Of a DNA stretch of 6,955 nt, positions 4,433 through 6,955 are shown piece by piece. Position numbers and translations under genes: made by a program. The notes under the pieces were generated by a model. The model was not told the origin of the DNA, searched no databases, and saw only the letters and a list, made by a program, of their open reading frames with translations. Numbering within the stretch: position 1 is the first letter of the stretch; every line of letters begins with the position of its first letter. Source of the stretch: Bacillota bacterium (lineage in GTDB: Bacteria; Bacillota; Desulfotomaculia; Desulfotomaculales; JAJYZD01); the NCBI GenBank assembly GCA_021800315.1, contig JAJYZD010000204.1:1-6955 (forward strand). The letters are read 5' to 3'.

Positions 4433-5425
4433 ATGCGGTCTTTCGGCGCGCCTGTGAAGGGATGGTCGCTGGTGTCGGGGGAGGCGGAAAAACTAAGGGA
4501 CTACGTTCTTTGCGCCTTGTGGACCGCTGCTTGCGGTATTGTCGCCATATACCTGCCGCCTTTGTCTCTGCCGGTATCCATCGTCCTGCCGTCCTTTCCG
4601 GCCCTCCTGACGGTCCGGCGCAATGTTTTGACGGCGCTCACCGCCCTGATTGCGGCCGCGATCCTGGTGGGACTGGTTGTGGCTCCGCAAGGCGCGGGCA
4701 TGGTCTGGCAGGCGGAGTTGCTGCTGATGATGCCGGCGGGACTTTCCGGTCTGCTGCTGGGCCTGGTTTTCAAAAACCGCCTGGGTGCCACCCGGGGGAT
4801 GTTGACGGTCCTGGCCGGGCAGTTCTTGTTCACCGGGGCGGCCTGGACCTGGTACTGGGGAATTTCGGGGTACAACCCATTGTCTTCGGCCGGCCTGCAG
4901 ACCGCGCTGAACCAGGCCTTGGGCTCCTACCTCAACACAGGCTCGGCGCTCACGCCGACGCTGAACAATTTCAGCCATTTGATGGTGTTTCTCTGGCCGG
5001 GCATCCAGGTTGCCGGCTTGGCTGCGCAGATCGGGGCCGCCTACCTTTGGACCCGCTATCGGCTGGCCCGGACCGGCGGTCCGGTGCCCGTGATGCTGCC
5101 GTTTGGCCAATGGCACCTGCCCTGGTACAGTATCTGGAGCCTTATCGCCGGCCTGGGCCTTGTGCTCGCCGGTCCCCAATTCGGTTGGCCCGCGGCTTAC
5201 CGGTTAGGGGGCAACTTGCTCTACGTAGTGGCGCAGGTGTACCTGGTAGTGGGGATATCCGTGCTCGTGTTCCACTTGCGGCGGTTGCCGGGTATGAAGG
5301 TCTTGAAAGTCCTGCTCGTGCTGGCACTGGTTATCGACCCGCAGGTGGGTGCCCCGCTACTGATCGTGGCCGGGGTTCTGGATTCCATCGTCAATCTGAG
5401 GCGTAAACCCGGGAAAACTTCTTAA
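4433..5425 (+). CDS. yybS: YybS family (DUF2232) integral membrane protein
   Basis: This encodes a 330-residue polytopic membrane protein of the YybS/DUF2232 family, known from Firmicutes and of unknown function; the fold may resemble small-molecule transporter subunits, but no substrate can be named. Hydrophobic segments fall at about residues 24-41, 45-60, 64-83, 89-112, 122-142, 180-206, 231-247, 261-283 and 288-320, so eight or nine membrane passes are likely. The segment IYLPPLSLPVSIVLPSFPALLTVRR is typical of the family N-terminal half. The start is uncertain: ATG 4433 has GAGGGG (4413-4418) 14 bases upstream, whereas GTG 4472 has AAGGGA (4457-4462) 9 bases upstream and would shorten the protein by 13 residues without touching the first helix. 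The gene lies directly before rplI, as in Bacillus, but the c-di-AMP phosphodiesterase gene gdpP (yybT) that usually sits between them is absent. Confidence 0.85.
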   Translation: MRSFGAPVKGWSLVSGEAEKLRDYVLCALWTAACGIVAIYLPPLSLPVSIVLPSFPALLTVRRNVLTALTALIAAAILVGLVVAPQGAGMVWQAELLLMMPAGLSGLLLGLVFKNRLGATRGMLTVLAGQFLFTGAAWTWYWGISGYNPLSSAGLQTALNQALGSYLNTGSALTPTLNNFSHLMVFLWPGIQVAGLAAQIGAAYLWTRYRLARTGGPVPVMLPFGQWHLPWYSIWSLIAGLGLVLAGPQFGWPAAYRLGGNLLYVVAQVYLVVGISVLVFHLRRLPGMKVLKVLLVLALVIDPQVGAPLLIVAGVLDSIVNLRRKPGKTS

Positions 5426-5441
5426 GGCGCAGGTGAACTCC

Positions 5442-5888
5442 GTGAATGTTATCCTGTTGCAGGATGTGCCTGGTCTGGGTAAGCGGGGAGAAGTGGCCCG
5501 GGTGGCCGACGGCCACGCGCGCAACTATCTCCTGCCGCGGGGCCTGGCCCAGGAGGCCACGGCCGGCCGGATGAAAGACATTGACCGGCAGAAGGAGGCC
5601 GCCAGGGAAAAGGAGAAACGGGCTGCGGCCGCCGCCGCGGGCCTGGCGGAGCGTTTGGCCGGGCTGACGGTGCACATTAAGGCCCGGACGGGGGAAAAGG
5701 GAAAGCTCTTCGGGTCGGTGGGCAACCAGGACGTCTCCGAGGCCCTGCAGGCAGAACACGGCCTGCAGGTGGACAAGAAAAAGATCGTCCTGAAGGAGCC
5801 GATCCGTTCACTGGGTGAATACAAGGCGGTAATCCGCCTCCATCACGCGGTATCGACCGAAGTGACAGTGGAAGTGACAAAAGGGTAG
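5442..5888 (+). CDS. rplI: Large ribosomal subunit protein L9
   Basis: This encodes ribosomal protein L9 (148 residues), which binds 23S rRNA near the base of the L1 stalk and reaches across to neighbouring ribosomes. Both domains are visible: the RNA-binding N-domain with VNVILLQDVPGLGKRGEVA and GHARNYLLPRGLA (residues 1-40), a long exposed Lys/Glu/Ala-rich helix (about 41-75), and the C-domain with GKLFGSVGNQDVSEAL followed by KKIVLKEPIRSLGEY. The start is GTG at 5442, with AGGTGA (5431-5436) 5 bases before it and an exact match to the family N-terminus. The earlier GTG at 5433 lies within the ribosome binding site. The gene is 16 bases after yybS and 45 before lonC; a replicative helicase gene is often found soon after this pair but is outside the window. 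Confidence 0.97.
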   Translation: MNVILLQDVPGLGKRGEVARVADGHARNYLLPRGLAQEATAGRMKDIDRQKEAAREKEKRAAAAAAGLAERLAGLTVHIKARTGEKGKLFGSVGNQDVSEALQAEHGLQVDKKKIVLKEPIRSLGEYKAVIRLHHAVSTEVTVEVTKG

Positions 5889-5933
5889 CCGTTCCGGACG
5901 CCGGCGGATTTTGACAGGGGGTATTTCCTTAAC

Positions 5934-6955
5934 ATGTTGGCTCAGAACTGGAAGTCGGGACGCGGTGCCGGGGTTGCGGGAAAGGCTCAGACGGAGGACC
6001 AGTTGCACCGGCAGGTAACGGTGCTCTTCGGCATGCTTTCCGACATCTATGGTTCGGACAAAGTGGTGCTGCGGGCGGTTAAACTCGACGCCCTGGCGCT
6101 CCTGCGTTCGGAACGCCTGTCGGAGAGGGTCCTGGCCCTGCAGCGGCTGGTTTTCGAAGACCCGACCTTCGACGCCCTGCCCGGGCTCGAAGCGGTCCCG
6201 GGGATTCTGGAGCAGGTGGAGGACGAGATTGCCAATTTCCTGGCGCGGCGCACGGTCGAGGACCAACTGGAGAAGAAGGTCGGCGAGCGTATGCAGAAAA
6301 GGCATGAAGAGTACGTACGCGAGATCAGGGACATGGTTCTGAAGGAAAACACCGGCCCGGAAAACGCTCAAACCCTCAAAAGACTGGCTCTTTTGGAAAA
6401 AGCGGACTCCAAACGGCTGACCAGGAGCGCCCTCGAGGTTCTGCGCCCCACCTCCTTCGACGAACTGCTGGGTCAGAAAGACGCCCTGACCGCCCTTTTG
6501 GCCAAACTGTCCTCTCCCTTTCCGCAGCATGTCATTCTCTACGGTCCACCCGGCGTCGGTAAGACTACGGCCGCCCGGCTGGCACTGGCGGCGGCCAAGA
6601 AAGTCGCCGGCACCGCGTTTGCCGGCGACGCGCCCTTCATTGAGGTAAACGGGGCCACCTTGCGCTGGGATCCGCGGGAAGTTACCAATCCGCTGCTCGG
6701 GTCGGTCCACGACCCCATCTACCAGGGTGCCCGGCGGGACCTGGCCGAAACCGGGGTTCCGGAGCCCAAACCGGGCCTGGTGACGGATGCGCACGGCGGT
6801 GTGCTCTTTATCGACGAGATCGGTGAAATGGACTACCTTTTACAGAACAAGCTGCTCAAGGTCATGGAGGACAAGAGGGTCTTTTTTGATTCCGCCTATT
6901 TCGACCCCCATGACCCGGGCGTGCCCAAATATATCAAGAAGCTGTTCGAAGAGGG
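5934..6955 (+). CDS. lonC: LonC, sporulation-type Lon family ATP-dependent protease, N-terminal part
   Basis: The frame runs open from ATG 5934 to the end of the window (340 codons), so the gene is cut. It starts a Lon-family AAA+ protease of the LonC type, which is restricted to a subset of endospore formers. Residues 1-165 form a helical, charged N-domain that differs from the LonA substrate-binding domain, with a coiled-coil-like stretch at about 95-140. The AAA+ module begins near residue 170 with SFDELLGQ; the Walker A is GPPGVGKT (204-211) and the Walker B is VLFIDEI (290-296). A segment ending in VPKYIKKLFEEG is shared with LonB and LonC. The proteolytic Ser-Lys domain should lie further downstream. 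LonC versus LonB is judged from the long N-domain, without a membrane segment, and from the position after rplI. AGGGGGT (5916-5922) is the ribosome binding site at a longish 11-base spacing. Confidence 0.85.
   Translation, partial: MLAQNWKSGRGAGVAGKAQTEDQLHRQVTVLFGMLSDIYGSDKVVLRAVKLDALALLRSERLSERVLALQRLVFEDPTFDALPGLEAVPGILEQVEDEIANFLARRTVEDQLEKKVGERMQKRHEEYVREIRDMVLKENTGPENAQTLKRLALLEKADSKRLTRSALEVLRPTSFDELLGQKDALTALLAKLSSPFPQHVILYGPPGVGKTTAARLALAAAKKVAGTAFAGDAPFIEVNGATLRWDPREVTNPLLGSVHDPIYQGARRDLAETGVPEPKPGLVTDAHGGVLFIDEIGEMDYLLQNKLLKVMEDKRVFFDSAYFDPHDPGVPKYIKKLFEE

Noticed and set aside
4147..5406. A 419-codon open frame over the MazG-like and yybS genes.
   Set aside because: It is a GC-driven shadow, rich in Gly, Arg and Pro, and the other frame encodes a coherent membrane protein and has normal ribosome binding sites.
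5824..5837. GGCGG-TAAT-CCGCC perfect small hairpin.
   Set aside because: It lies within conserved L9 codons, is short and has no T-run; it is likely a coincidence of GC-rich coding sequence.
5911..5916. TTGACA, a perfect -35 hexamer, before lonC.
   Set aside because: The matching -10 position falls on the lonC start codon and reads ATGTTG, so no promoter can be built from it.
5808..6794. A 328-codon open frame on the reverse strand opposite lonC.
   Set aside because: The plus strand carries intact Walker A and B motifs of a Lon protease; the reverse frame has no recognisable family and low-complexity composition.
1..6955. Search for CRISPR arrays, insertion sequences, toxin-antitoxin pairs or phage genes.
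   Set aside because: No repeated units, terminal inverted repeats, transposase or phage motifs were seen; the gene order is that of a conserved core chromosomal region.

Overview
The window is a GC-rich stretch of core chromosome from an endospore-forming, Gram-positive (Firmicutes) bacterium. It most resembles the Desulfotomaculum/Pelotomaculum/Desulforudis type of Peptococcaceae, although the species cannot be fixed from the sequence alone. The clues are two sporulation-associated genes (yyaC at the left edge, lonC at the right edge), strong GGAGG ribosome binding sites, frequent GTG and TTG starts, and a gene order that matches the yyaC ... DUF951 - rpsF - ssb - rpsR ... yybS - rplI block near the replication origin of Bacillus and relatives.

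Left part (1-2886): the 5' part of yyaC runs leftward off the window, from an intergenic region that carries a plausible forespore (sigma-F-like) promoter. Going rightward are a CvpA-family membrane protein, a complete M18 zinc aminopeptidase with all metal ligands, and a small DUF951 protein whose start overlaps the end of the aminopeptidase gene. This unit ends in a convincing intrinsic terminator at 2836-2885.

Right part (2877-6955): an extended -10 promoter, whose -35 box lies inside the T-tract of that terminator, drives a structured leader of about 78 bases and then rpsF - ssb - rpsR. After these come a small MazG-like protein, the YybS/DUF2232 membrane protein, rplI and the start of lonC, which is cut by the window end. 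All are on the same strand with short gaps, so read-through of the whole set is likely. The ribosomal proteins S6 and S18 bind 16S rRNA as a pair, Ssb and the probable downstream replication genes serve DNA replication, and LonC belongs to sporulation.

The genes are conserved ones. No new defence system, mobile element or CRISPR array is visible. The interesting material is regulatory: a possible bistable S6:S18-type leader, an rpsR start whose ribosome binding site is separated from the ATG by a GC-only hairpin, a hairpin that buries the ribosome binding site of the MazG-like gene, and the sigma-F-like promoter of yyaC. Two expected neighbours (ychF and gdpP) are missing from their usual positions, and the MazG-like protein lacks the usual catalytic acidic residues.
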